DNA from: Guptibacillus hwajinpoensis
Lineage (GTDB): Bacteria > Bacillota > Bacilli > Bacillales > Guptibacillaceae
Length of the DNA: 64,000 nt
Strand: one strand, 5' to 3'
Assembly (NCBI RefSeq): GCF_029277305.1
Contig: NZ_CP119526.1
Below, piece after piece: positions 24,189 to 32,417 of this stretch. Both the position numbers and the translations under genes were made by a program. How positions within the stretch are numbered: position 1 is the first letter of the stretch; each line of letters starts with the position of its first letter. The notes beneath the pieces are model-generated. The model did no database searches. It saw only the letters and a list, made by a program, of their open reading frames with translations, and was not told where the DNA came from.

Positions 24189-25134
24189 TGTTCCTCGTGG
24201 AACAAGAATAAGAGGGAAATGGAACAAACAAAGCTATCAAGTTATTAAAAAGCTTGGTAACGGCGCGCTCGGCACCGTTTATTTAGCAGACTCTAACAGA
24301 GGAAACGTAGCTATCAAAGTAGGGATTGATAGTATGTCAATTACTTCTGAAGTCAATGTTCTCAAACAGCTTTCGATGGTCCAGGGAACGGTTCTTGGGC
24401 CGTTTTTCTATGAGGTCGATGATTGGGAGATGAACGGAAGGTGTTATCCTTTCTATGTAATGGAGTATATCAATGGAGAGCCGCTTTTTTCCTTTATTGA
24501 GAGAAGGGGGAAAGAATGGCTTGGCATCTTGATGCTTCAGCTTCTACGTGATTTAGGAGCACTTCACCGTGAAGGATGGGTGTTTGGAGATCTAAAGCCG
24601 GATAATTTACTCGTTGAAGGATCACCACCAACTATACGCTGGCTTGATGTTGGGGGTACAACAGGAATGGGGAGGTCTGTTAAAGAGTTTACCGAATTCT
24701 TCGATCGTGGATATTGGGGGCTCGGAACGAGAGTTGCAGAACCTTCATATGATTTGTTCTCTGCTGCAATGGTTATGATTAATGCAGCCTATCCGCAGCG
24801 TTTTGAAAGACCTAAGAAGGACTCAGAACTTTTTCTACTGAACAAAATAGAGAAAAGTCCACTTCTTAATGCTTACAAGCCGATTCTTAAAAAGGCGCTT
24901 AAGGGAAGTTATCAAAATGCTTCAGAAATGCGCCAAGAACTCTTCTCACTTCTGCAGGGTGTAAAGTCGGTAGCAAGTAATCGTTCCCCTACATCATCTA
25001 AATCGAGAGTGAAATCGAGACAAAAACGTCAGAAACCAAAGAAGCAAAAGCGTTCTGGGTGGATTGAAACTGTTCTTTTGTTCGCTTTTATTCTGTTCTT
25101 TTATACTTTATACTTAGTTGGCCATGTCTTTTAA
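24157..25134 (+). CDS. yabT: Membrane-anchored serine/threonine kinase YabT
   Basis: This 325-residue Hanks-type kinase has a P-loop GNGALGTVYLAD, the ATP-binding Lys in VAIKVG, and a catalytic loop FGDLKPDNLLV. The usual DFG is DVG (RWLDVGG). A Lys/Arg-rich stretch (about 278-302) leads to one C-terminal membrane span (about 304-323) with almost no external part. In B. subtilis YabT, the homologous basic region binds DNA and activates the kinase in the spore, where it phosphorylates RecA. The start overlaps the end of yabS. Confidence 0.9.
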   Translation: MAATSKNQAANVPRGTRIRGKWNKQSYQVIKKLGNGALGTVYLADSNRGNVAIKVGIDSMSITSEVNVLKQLSMVQGTVLGPFFYEVDDWEMNGRCYPFYVMEYINGEPLFSFIERRGKEWLGILMLQLLRDLGALHREGWVFGDLKPDNLLVEGSPPTIRWLDVGGTTGMGRSVKEFTEFFDRGYWGLGTRVAEPSYDLFSAAMVMINAAYPQRFERPKKDSELFLLNKIEKSPLLNAYKPILKKALKGSYQNASEMRQELFSLLQGVKSVASNRSPTSSKSRVKSRQKRQKPKKQKRSGWIETVLLFAFILFFYTLYLVGHVF

Positions 25135-25224
25135 TGATAAAAAGGTTTGAAGAAGACACCGTTAGGCTATTAGTACTAAATGAAAAACTGTTTTGATAAA
25201 CAGGAAGCGAGAGGAAGACAGAGG

Positions 25225-26628
25225 TTGTTACAGGATGTTGACCGTTTTATCGAGAAACATGATTTGTTGGGCAAAAGAGATACCGTTGTCGTTGGTGTTT
25301 CGGGAGGACCAGATTCTATCGCATTACTCCACTATCTAACGAATGCGCTTTCCGACTATCAATTATCGGTTATTGCTGCGCATATGAATCATGAACTCCG
25401 GGGCGAGGAATCACTAGAGGATCTTGCCTTCGTGGAACGGTATTGTAAGCAAGAAGGAATTACTTTTGAGGCTTCTTCCGAAGATGTTGGTCGTTACAAA
25501 GAAGTTCACCAACTATCAACGCAAGTAGCTGCAAGGGAATGTCGCTATCATTTTTTTGAGCAGGTTATGGAAAGGTATCACGCAAATGCTCTCGCACTTG
25601 CTCATCATGGTGATGATCAGATTGAAACAATGTTGATGAGGCAAGTCCATGGTAGCACTGGTGCTGGTTTAGCTGGTATGCCTGTAAAACGACCGTTTTC
25701 AACCGGGATGATCATTCGTCCATTTTTAGGTATAACAAAAGAGCAGGTTTTGGATTACTGTGATACTCACTCGCTTTCATATCGAATCGATCCATCTAAT
25801 TCAAGCGACCGATATGTGAGAAATCGTTTCAGACATCATGTATTGCCCTTTTTAAAAGAAGAGAATCCAAGTGTCCATCTGAGGTACCAGTTATATAGTG
25901 AACGTCTACAAAGTGACGAGCAGTATTTAATGCAGCAAGCAAGCGCTCATTTGGAAGATGTAATCGTTGAACAAAATGACAAATTTGTGAAGTTGGATAT
26001 CAAGTCGCTTCAAAGCCTGCCTATTCCTTTACAAAGAAGAGTGATTCATCTAATATTAAATTATCTTTATACAGGCAATGCTCCTTTTTCTTCTATACAT
26101 ATTGAGGATTTGCGGTTAATGTTCGATTCTGAGCACCCTTCTGCTTCCCTTAATCTGCCCCTAGAACTGAGGGCGGTAAAATCTTATACCACCTGTTATT
26201 TTTCTTTTGAAACCTTTTTGCATCCAGAACCGTATGAGTATCATCTATCTTTGAGAGGCTCTGTGGAAACACCGCTCGGAACGATTACGGCCGTTCCAAT
26301 CGATTCGATTCCACCACAACTTTCTCCTAATGATCTCATAATGGAAGAAGTGGCTTTTCCATTGGTAGTGCGCTCAAGACATTCTGGTGATCGAATTCAG
26401 CCAAAAGGCATGATAGGAACGAAAAAGGTAAAAGATATTTTTATCGACCGTAAAATAGACCGTTCAGAGCGTGATGTTTGGCCGATTGTTGAGGATCGAA
26501 TGGGTCACATCATTTGGGTCGCTGGAGTTACTCGTTCTGAAAAAGCAACACTGTCTGCAAAAAAGAATAAGCTCGTGCATTTACATTATGCAAAAAAATT
26601 ACATAGGTTGGGAGGGCAATACCACTGA
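25225..26628 (+). CDS. tilS: tRNA(Ile)-lysidine synthase TilS
   Basis: This PP-loop ATPase of about 467 residues attaches lysine to C34 of the CAT-anticodon tRNA-Ile, changing both codon reading and aminoacylation identity. Visible are the PP-loop SGGPDSIALLHYL (about 26-38), AAHMNHELRG, AHHGDDQIETMLMR, the RNRFRHHVLPFL segment, and the C-terminal RSRHSGDRIQPKGMIGTKKVKDIFID domain. I prefer the TTG at 25225, 7 nt behind agaggaag; the ATG at 25180 is in frame but has no ribosome binding site. Its stop overlaps the hprT start by one base. Confidence 0.92.
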   Translation: MLQDVDRFIEKHDLLGKRDTVVVGVSGGPDSIALLHYLTNALSDYQLSVIAAHMNHELRGEESLEDLAFVERYCKQEGITFEASSEDVGRYKEVHQLSTQVAARECRYHFFEQVMERYHANALALAHHGDDQIETMLMRQVHGSTGAGLAGMPVKRPFSTGMIIRPFLGITKEQVLDYCDTHSLSYRIDPSNSSDRYVRNRFRHHVLPFLKEENPSVHLRYQLYSERLQSDEQYLMQQASAHLEDVIVEQNDKFVKLDIKSLQSLPIPLQRRVIHLILNYLYTGNAPFSSIHIEDLRLMFDSEHPSASLNLPLELRAVKSYTTCYFSFETFLHPEPYEYHLSLRGSVETPLGTITAVPIDSIPPQLSPNDLIMEEVAFPLVVRSRHSGDRIQPKGMIGTKKVKDIFIDRKIDRSERDVWPIVEDRMGHIIWVAGVTRSEKATLSAKKNKLVHLHYAKKLHRLGGQYH

Positions 26629-27167
26629 TGTTAAATGAAATTCAAGAAACATTAATTAGTGAAGAACAAATTCAAGAGAAATGCCGTGAATTGGGTAAGA
26701 GACTTTCTGATGAGTACGATGACCGCTTCCCACTTGTGATTGGCGTACTAAAAGGTGCAATGCCTTTCATGGGTGATTTAACAAAGCGTATGACTTGCCA
26801 TCTTGAAATGGACTTTATGGACGTATCAAGCTATGGCAATTCAACCGTATCTTCTGGTGAAGTTAAGATTATCAAGGATCTTGACACATCTGTAGAAGGG
26901 CGAGACGTCCTTATTCTTGAAGATATTATTGATAGTGGTCTAACGCTAAGCTATCTAATCGATCTGTTGAAATACCGTAAAGCAAAATCGATTAAGATTG
27001 TGACGCTTCTTGACAAGCCAACTGGCAGAAAGGTTGATCTTAAGCCTGATGTTGCTGGTTTCATCGTTCCAGATGAGTTTGTTGTTGGTTATGGTCTGGA
27101 TTTTGCTGAAAGATACCGTAACCTACCGTTTATCGGTATTCTTAAGCCCGAGATTTATCAAGGTTAA
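26628..27167 (+). CDS. hprT: Hypoxanthine-guanine phosphoribosyltransferase HprT
   Basis: The 179-residue purine salvage enzyme converts hypoxanthine or guanine with PRPP into IMP or GMP. Visible are the DFMDVSSYGNSTVSSGEVKI flexible loop region, the PRPP loop LILEDIIDSGLTL (about 101-113), and VGYGLDFAERYRNLPFIG. It starts in a TGATG overlap with tilS, with gggaggg 11 nt upstream. In Bacillus HprT can also form a complex with TilS that affects ftsH expression; that is known for B. subtilis and not readable here. Confidence 0.96.
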   Translation: MLNEIQETLISEEQIQEKCRELGKRLSDEYDDRFPLVIGVLKGAMPFMGDLTKRMTCHLEMDFMDVSSYGNSTVSSGEVKIIKDLDTSVEGRDVLILEDIIDSGLTLSYLIDLLKYRKAKSIKIVTLLDKPTGRKVDLKPDVAGFIVPDEFVVGYGLDFAERYRNLPFIGILKPEIYQG

Positions 27168-27171
27168 TTTG

Positions 27172-27201
27172 TTGTAGTCAGTTGTGCCAATATGGTAAGA
27201 T
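27172..27201 (+). promoter_or_regulatory. Possible sigma-A promoter of ftsH
   Basis: TTGTAG (27172-27177), 18-nt spacer, TAAGAT (27196-27201), in the 70-nt hprT-ftsH gap. Confidence 0.4.
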
Positions 27202-27237
27202 AATCTATGGTTTCCTGTTCGTGGGAGGAGGTAAGGA

Positions 27238-29151
27238 ATGAATCGTATCTTCCGTAATACAATATTTTATTTGTTAATATTCCTCGTCGTAGTAGGTGTT
27301 GTTAGCTTCTTTAACGGAACAAACAATGACACTAATGTATTAGATTACGGCGAATTTCAATCAAAACTGAATAATGGTGAGATTCAAGAATTAACGCTAC
27401 AACCTGAGCGTGGTGTATACACTGTTACTGGTCAGTTAACAGGTGATGGAGAGGATAACACTTTCGTTACCAACGTACCTGACTCACAGAACGCTATAGA
27501 AAATATTATCAACTCAGAGAACACAACGGTAACAGTTGAAAAGGCACCTGAGCAAAGCGGCTGGGTTACTTTTCTAACATCGATTATTCCTTTCATTATT
27601 ATTTTCATTTTATTCTTCTTCTTGCTTAACCAGGCTCAAGGCGGCGGTGGCCGTGTTATGAACTTTGGTAAGAGTAAAGCGAAGCTATACAGTGAAGAGA
27701 AAAAGAAAGTAACATTTAAAGATGTAGCTGGAGCTGATGAAGAAAAGCAAGAACTTGTCGAGGTTGTTGAATTCTTGAAAGATCCTCGTAAGTTCGCAGC
27801 AGTGGGCGCACGTATTCCAAAAGGTGTTCTTCTAGTAGGACCTCCGGGAACTGGTAAGACATTGCTAGCACGAGCTGTAGCTGGTGAAGCTGGAGTACCG
27901 TTCTTCTCGATTTCTGGTTCTGATTTCGTAGAAATGTTTGTTGGTGTTGGTGCTTCACGTGTACGTGATCTATTCGAAAACGCCAAGAAAAACGCACCTT
28001 GTATTATCTTTATTGATGAAATTGACGCAGTTGGACGTCAGCGTGGCGCGGGTCTTGGCGGCGGTCATGACGAGCGTGAACAAACGCTTAACCAACTTCT
28101 AGTTGAAATGGATGGATTTAGTGCAAACGAAGGAATCATTATCGTTGCAGCTACTAACCGTCCTGATATTCTTGACCCGGCACTTCTTCGTCCTGGACGC
28201 TTTGACCGTCAAATTCCGGTAAACCGTCCTGATGTTAATGGTCGTGAAGCAGTCCTAAGAGTCCATGCACGTAACAAGCCTCTCAGTGATGAAGTTGATT
28301 TAAAAACCATTGCGATGCGTACACCAGGATTTTCTGGTGCGGATCTTGAGAACTTGTTAAACGAAGCTGCACTTGTTGCTGCACGTCATGACAAGAAGAA
28401 AGTAGACATGAATGACATTGACGAAGCAACGGACCGTGTTATTGCAGGACCTGCTAAGAAAAGTCGTGTTATTTCTCAGAAAGAAAAGAACATTGTTGCA
28501 TACCATGAAGCGGGTCATACCATTATTGGTACCGAGCTTGATAATGCTGATATTGTTCATAAAGTTACCATCGTCCCGCGTGGACAGGCAGGCGGCTATG
28601 CTGTAACCCTTCCTAAGGAAGACCGTTACTTGATGACGAAGCCTGAGTTAGAAGATAAAATTATCGGTCTACTTGGTGGTCGTGTAGCAGAAGAAATTAC
28701 GTTTGGTGAAGCAAGTACTGGTGCAAGTAATGACTTCCAACGCGCAACAGCGATCGCTCGTAGCATGGTTACAGAATATGGTATGAGCGAAAAGCTTGGT
28801 CCTATGCAGTTCGGTTCTGGTTCAGGAGGAAACGTCTTCCTAGGACGTGATATCCAGAATGAACAGAACTATAGTGATTCATTTGCTAATGAGATTGATC
28901 TTGAGGTTCAGAAGATCATCAAATCATCATATGAACGTTGTCGCAAGATCTTACTTGATAATCAGGACAAGTTAAATCTTGTAGCTGAAACGCTTAAAGA
29001 GCTTGAAACGCTTGATGCTGAACAAATCCGTTCTCTTGTTGAAGATGGTAAACTTCCAGAAGGACACCATGCAAATGGTACTTCAGAAGATGTGAAAGTA
29101 AACATCTCTAAGAAGGAAGAGAAACCTGAAGATAACGAAGAACAAGAATAA
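27238..29151 (+). CDS. ftsH: ATP-dependent zinc metalloprotease FtsH
   Basis: A 637-residue membrane-bound AAA+ protease with two N-terminal membrane spans (about 6-26 and 108-131). The AAA module has Walker A GPPGTGKT (about 201-208), Walker B IIFIDEID (about 255-262) and the second region of homology with NRPDILDPALLRPGRFD. The zinc site is HEAGH (about 423-427), with a third ligand Asp in ASNDFQRA. It degrades membrane and regulatory proteins and is needed for sporulation and stress survival. The C-terminus is acidic. ATG follows gggaggagg. Confidence 0.97.
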   Translation: MNRIFRNTIFYLLIFLVVVGVVSFFNGTNNDTNVLDYGEFQSKLNNGEIQELTLQPERGVYTVTGQLTGDGEDNTFVTNVPDSQNAIENIINSENTTVTVEKAPEQSGWVTFLTSIIPFIIIFILFFFLLNQAQGGGGRVMNFGKSKAKLYSEEKKKVTFKDVAGADEEKQELVEVVEFLKDPRKFAAVGARIPKGVLLVGPPGTGKTLLARAVAGEAGVPFFSISGSDFVEMFVGVGASRVRDLFENAKKNAPCIIFIDEIDAVGRQRGAGLGGGHDEREQTLNQLLVEMDGFSANEGIIIVAATNRPDILDPALLRPGRFDRQIPVNRPDVNGREAVLRVHARNKPLSDEVDLKTIAMRTPGFSGADLENLLNEAALVAARHDKKKVDMNDIDEATDRVIAGPAKKSRVISQKEKNIVAYHEAGHTIIGTELDNADIVHKVTIVPRGQAGGYAVTLPKEDRYLMTKPELEDKIIGLLGGRVAEEITFGEASTGASNDFQRATAIARSMVTEYGMSEKLGPMQFGSGSGGNVFLGRDIQNEQNYSDSFANEIDLEVQKIIKSSYERCRKILLDNQDKLNLVAETLKELETLDAEQIRSLVEDGKLPEGHHANGTSEDVKVNISKKEEKPEDNEEQE

Positions 29152-29157
29152 GTAAGT

Positions 29158-29190
29158 AAAGCAGGGTGTTTAACGACACCCTGCTTTTTT
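29158..29190 (+). terminator. Intrinsic terminator after ftsH
   Basis: Stem aagcagggtgt/acaccctgctt with a 5-nt loop and six T. Confidence 0.9.
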
Positions 29191-29270
29191 ATATGGTTTG
29201 GTTGTTATCATATGCTTTTTGTTGATGGTAAACGTTTTCAAAAAAGAACTTCGTTTTTGAATACAATGTA

Positions 29271-29279
29271 TGGTATAAC
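29271..29279 (+). promoter_or_regulatory. Possible extended -10 promoter of coaX
   Basis: TGGTATAAC is a TGn extended -10, about 45 nt before the coaX ATG; no good -35 is present. Confidence 0.4.
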
Positions 29280-29324
29280 TATAGAGAGCATGATAGAAGT
29301 TAATTTTTTGAATAAGGTGATAAT

Positions 29325-30110
29325 ATGATACTAGTGCTTGACGTAGGGAACACGAACATTGTTCTAGGAGTATATGAAGGTGAAGAATTAACGCATCACT
29401 GGCGTATGGGAACAAGCAGAAAGCAGACAGAAGATGAATATGCAATGGTCATTAAAGGTCTCTTCTCTCATGAAGGTCTTTCCTTTGAAGATGTTGAAGG
29501 CATTATTATTTCATCTGTTGTTCCACCAATTATGTTTGCTCTTGAGCGTATGTGCCAGAAGTATTTTCATCATAAACCATTAGTAATTGGTCCTGGAATT
29601 AAGACAGGACTCAATATAAAGTATGATAATCCTAAAGAAGTGGGAGCTGACCGAATTGTAAATGCTGTTGCAGGTATTCACTTATACGGAGCGCCGCTCA
29701 TCATTGTTGATTTTGGAACAGCGACAACCTATTGCTATATAGATGAACAGAAGCAATACGTTGGAGGTGCAATTGCACCTGGGATTAACATTTCAACGGA
29801 AGCTCTGTACATGCATGCAGCGAAACTTCCGCGAATTGAAATTGCGAAGCCAAATCATATTGTAGGCAAGAATACAGTGAGTGCCATGCAAAGCGGTACA
29901 TTATACGGCTATGTAGGACAAGTAGAAGGTATTGTATCTAGAATGAAGAAACATGCTACTAAAGAACCGACTGTGATTGCAACTGGTGGACTTGCCTCGT
30001 TAATTGCTGAAGAGTGTAGTTTGATTGACGTTGTTGATCCATTTCTAACGCTAAAGGGTCTCCATTTAATTTATAATAAAAACAAAGAAGAACTAAACGC
30101 ATACCGATAG
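29325..30110 (+). CDS. coaX: Type III pantothenate kinase CoaX
   Basis: A 261-residue ASKHA-fold kinase for the first step of coenzyme A synthesis. Diagnostic motifs are DVGNTNIVLG (about 5-14), GADRIVNA (about 106-113), and DFGTATT (about 129-135). Type III enzymes are not inhibited by CoA and need a monovalent cation. Length is typical. The ATG follows ataaggtga. Monocistronic between two terminators. Confidence 0.95.
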   Translation: MILVLDVGNTNIVLGVYEGEELTHHWRMGTSRKQTEDEYAMVIKGLFSHEGLSFEDVEGIIISSVVPPIMFALERMCQKYFHHKPLVIGPGIKTGLNIKYDNPKEVGADRIVNAVAGIHLYGAPLIIVDFGTATTYCYIDEQKQYVGGAIAPGINISTEALYMHAAKLPRIEIAKPNHIVGKNTVSAMQSGTLYGYVGQVEGIVSRMKKHATKEPTVIATGGLASLIAEECSLIDVVDPFLTLKGLHLIYNKNKEELNAYR

Positions 30111-30130
30111 AGGGATGCGTTTTTCCTTTT
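30095..30130 (+). terminator. Terminator overlapping the coaX stop
   Basis: Stem aaacgcat/atgcgttt spanning the stop codon, followed by a T-rich stretch. Confidence 0.8.
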
Positions 30131-30307
30131 TTCTTAATATGTTTGTGGATTTTAGAAAGTTTAGTTTAGGCAAAGGGTAAAGTAGTAAGATACAATAACT
30201 TTTCTGTAGATAGTAAACGTCACTTCGGTTTGTCTGAATGGAACTTCTTATTCAAATCATGTATCGTGTAATTGGGTGAATGCCCTTAGTGAAAGGAGAA
30301 ATAGATA

Positions 30308-31189
30308 ATGAATGATTATTTAATTAAAGCACTAGCATTCGATGGCAATGTTAGAGCTTATGCGATATCAAGTACTGAAATGGTAGCGGAAGCACAGCGT
30401 CGTCACACAACGTGGCCAACAGCCTCTGCTGCTCTAGGACGCGCAATGACTGCTTCTACAATGATGGCTTCTGGCCTTAAAGGTAAGGAAAAGATAACTG
30501 TCAAAATCGAAGGCGGCGGCCCGATTGGGGCAATTATCGTTGATGCTAATGCTCAAGGTGAAACGCGAGGATATGTTAGCAACCCGCACGTTCATTTTGA
30601 TCTTAATGAGCAGGGTAAGCTAGATGTTGCTCGTGCAGTTGGACGCGACGGATTTCTATCTGTTGTAAAAGACATCGGTATGAGAGAGAAGTTTACCGGT
30701 CAGGTTCCGATTGTCTCTGGTGAACTTGGAGATGATTTTACTTACTATCTCGTAACATCAGAGCAGGTTCCTTCTGCAGTTGGTGTTGGTGTTCTAGTTA
30801 ATCCAGATAATACTATTCTTTCTGCAGGTGGCTTTATGATTCAATTGCTTCCGGGAGCAGAAGAAGAAACGATTCGCTTTATCGAGAAACGTATTGAAGC
30901 TATACCGCCAATTTCTAAGCTCATTCAAGATGGTAAGACGCCAGAAGAAATTCTAAATGAACTTCTTGGGGAAGAAAACATCAAAATCCTTGATAAAATG
31001 CCGGTTAAATTTGAGTGCAGTTGTTCCAAAGAGCGTTTCTCAAACGGTATTATGGGACTTGGGAAAGAAGAAATTAATAATATGATTGAAGAAGACGGAG
31101 AAGCTGAAACGTCTTGTCATTTCTGTAACGCGCATTATCATTTCTCGAAAGAAGAGTTACAAGAGCTGTATAAGGAAAGTAAACTATAG
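30308..31189 (+). CDS. hslO: Redox-regulated chaperone Hsp33
   Basis: This 293-residue holdase chaperone is switched on by oxidation through a C-terminal zinc site. The four Cys ligands appear as FECSCSKERF (CxC near 236-238) and SCHFCNAHY (CxxC near 269-272). The N-terminal domain begins YLIKALAFDGNVRAYAISST. The ATG follows gaaaggag. The preceding 177 nt contain a TACAAT at 30191-30196 that could be a -10 but lacks a clear -35. In B. subtilis yacD follows hslO; here cysK follows directly. Confidence 0.96.
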   Translation: MNDYLIKALAFDGNVRAYAISSTEMVAEAQRRHTTWPTASAALGRAMTASTMMASGLKGKEKITVKIEGGGPIGAIIVDANAQGETRGYVSNPHVHFDLNEQGKLDVARAVGRDGFLSVVKDIGMREKFTGQVPIVSGELGDDFTYYLVTSEQVPSAVGVGVLVNPDNTILSAGGFMIQLLPGAEEETIRFIEKRIEAIPPISKLIQDGKTPEEILNELLGEENIKILDKMPVKFECSCSKERFSNGIMGLGKEEINNMIEEDGEAETSCHFCNAHYHFSKEELQELYKESKL

Positions 31190-31199
31190 AATTTTGAAA

Positions 31200-31228
31200 T
31201 TGACAGTTAATCACAGGGGTGCTATTCT
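31200..31228 (+). promoter_or_regulatory. Sigma-A promoter of cysK
   Basis: TTGACA (31200-31205), 17-nt spacer, TATTCT (31223-31228), in the short hslO-cysK gap. Confidence 0.7.
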
Positions 31229-31278
31229 TTAACTTAGATAATCCCTATTAAAACACTCGGGTTTGAGGAGGCGTGATG

Positions 31279-32202
31279 ATGAGAGTAGCAAATTCAATTA
31301 CAGACCTAATCGGTCAAACACCAATTGTTAAACTGAATCGCATCACAGATGATAACCACGCAGAGGTGTATTTAAAGCTAGAATTTATGAACCCAGGAAG
31401 CAGTGTGAAAGATCGTATTGCTTTGGCAATGATTGAAGCTGCTGAAGAGAAGGGTGAGCTCAAAGCTGGAGATACGTTCGTTGAGCCGACCAGCGGTAAT
31501 ACTGGTATTGGTCTTGCGATGGTCGCTGCTGCAAAAGGCTATCAGGCTGTGCTCGTTATGCCTGATACGATGAGTGTGGAGCGCCGTAATCTATTAAAAG
31601 CGTATGGAGCTAAGCTTGTCTTAACTCCTGGTTCTGAGGGTATGGGCGGAGCAATTCGCAAAGCGGAAGAACTAGCAAAGGAACATGGTTACTTTATGCC
31701 GCAACAATTCCAAAACGAAGCCAATCCTGAAGTACACCGACGTACAACTGGTAAAGAAATTATTGACCAGATGGATAGCCTTGATGGATTTGTAGCAGGA
31801 ATCGGTACTGGTGGTACCATTACAGGTGCTGGAGAAGAACTCAAGAAGCACTTCCCTTCCATTAAGCTCTATGCAGTAGAACCAACTGACTCGCCAATTT
31901 TATCTGGTGGTAAGCCTGGACCTCATAAGATCCAAGGAATTGGAGCGGGTTTTGTACCATCTATTCTAAACACTGAAGTGTACGATGAAGTTATTCAAGT
32001 GCAGAATGATCAGGCGTTTGAATGGGCTAGAAAAGCTGCTCGTGAAGAAGGAGTACTAGGTGGTATTTCATCTGGTGCTGCAATCTATGCAGCACTGGAA
32101 GTAGCGAAAAAGCTTGGTAAGGGTAAGAAAGTGTTAGCTGTCATTCCAAGTAATGGTGAACGCTATCTTAGTACACCACTTTTTCAATTTGACGATGAGT
32201 GA
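31279..32202 (+). CDS. cysK: Cysteine synthase A (O-acetylserine sulfhydrylase)
   Basis: This 307-residue PLP enzyme makes cysteine from O-acetylserine and sulfide. The PLP Lys is in NPGSSVKDRIA (K44), followed by EPTSGNTGIGLAM and the phosphate-binding GTGGTITGAG. The substrate loop and the C-terminal VIPSNGERYLSTPL are normal. Three starts stand in a row (GTG 31273, ATG 31276, ATG 31279); the last has the best spacing (7 nt) to gaggagg. CysK pairs functionally with CysE, encoded near the window end. In B. subtilis free CysK also acts with CymR as a repressor. Confidence 0.96.
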   Translation: MRVANSITDLIGQTPIVKLNRITDDNHAEVYLKLEFMNPGSSVKDRIALAMIEAAEEKGELKAGDTFVEPTSGNTGIGLAMVAAAKGYQAVLVMPDTMSVERRNLLKAYGAKLVLTPGSEGMGGAIRKAEELAKEHGYFMPQQFQNEANPEVHRRTTGKEIIDQMDSLDGFVAGIGTGGTITGAGEELKKHFPSIKLYAVEPTDSPILSGGKPGPHKIQGIGAGFVPSILNTEVYDEVIQVQNDQAFEWARKAAREEGVLGGISSGAAIYAALEVAKKLGKGKKVLAVIPSNGERYLSTPLFQFDDE

Positions 32203-32207
32203 CAATG

Positions 32208-32238
32208 AAGCAGTCCTTTAGAGGACTGCTTTTTTTTA
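32208..32238 (+). terminator. Intrinsic terminator after cysK
   Basis: Stem aagcagtcc/ggactgctt with a 6-nt loop and eight T. Confidence 0.9.
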
Positions 32239-32417
32239 TACGAAAAAGTGATAGTTGATGCAGAGTGGATCTAAATTTAAAGGAAAGTTTTTCTAATGGC
32301 CTGCTGTAAAGAGTTAGGGGAGTATAAAAAGGATGAAGCAATACGTCACTTCATGTAGAATAAAGGCATAAATAGAGCGGAAGCATACGCTTAGCTTTTG
32401 ATAGGGTGTGAAGAATA

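Noticed and set aside
24157..24190. A frameshift between yabS and yabT that would make them one gene
   Set aside because: Both are complete, of normal length and with proper family N- and C-termini. The overlap is natural.
30159..30180. GTTTAG and GGGTAA before hslO as a sigma-B promoter
   Set aside because: The spacer is only 10 nt, too short for sigma-B (12-15).
31200..31278. CymR operator before cysK
   Set aside because: A TAATCCCTATTA stretch is vaguely similar, but I cannot match enough of the CymR consensus to claim it.
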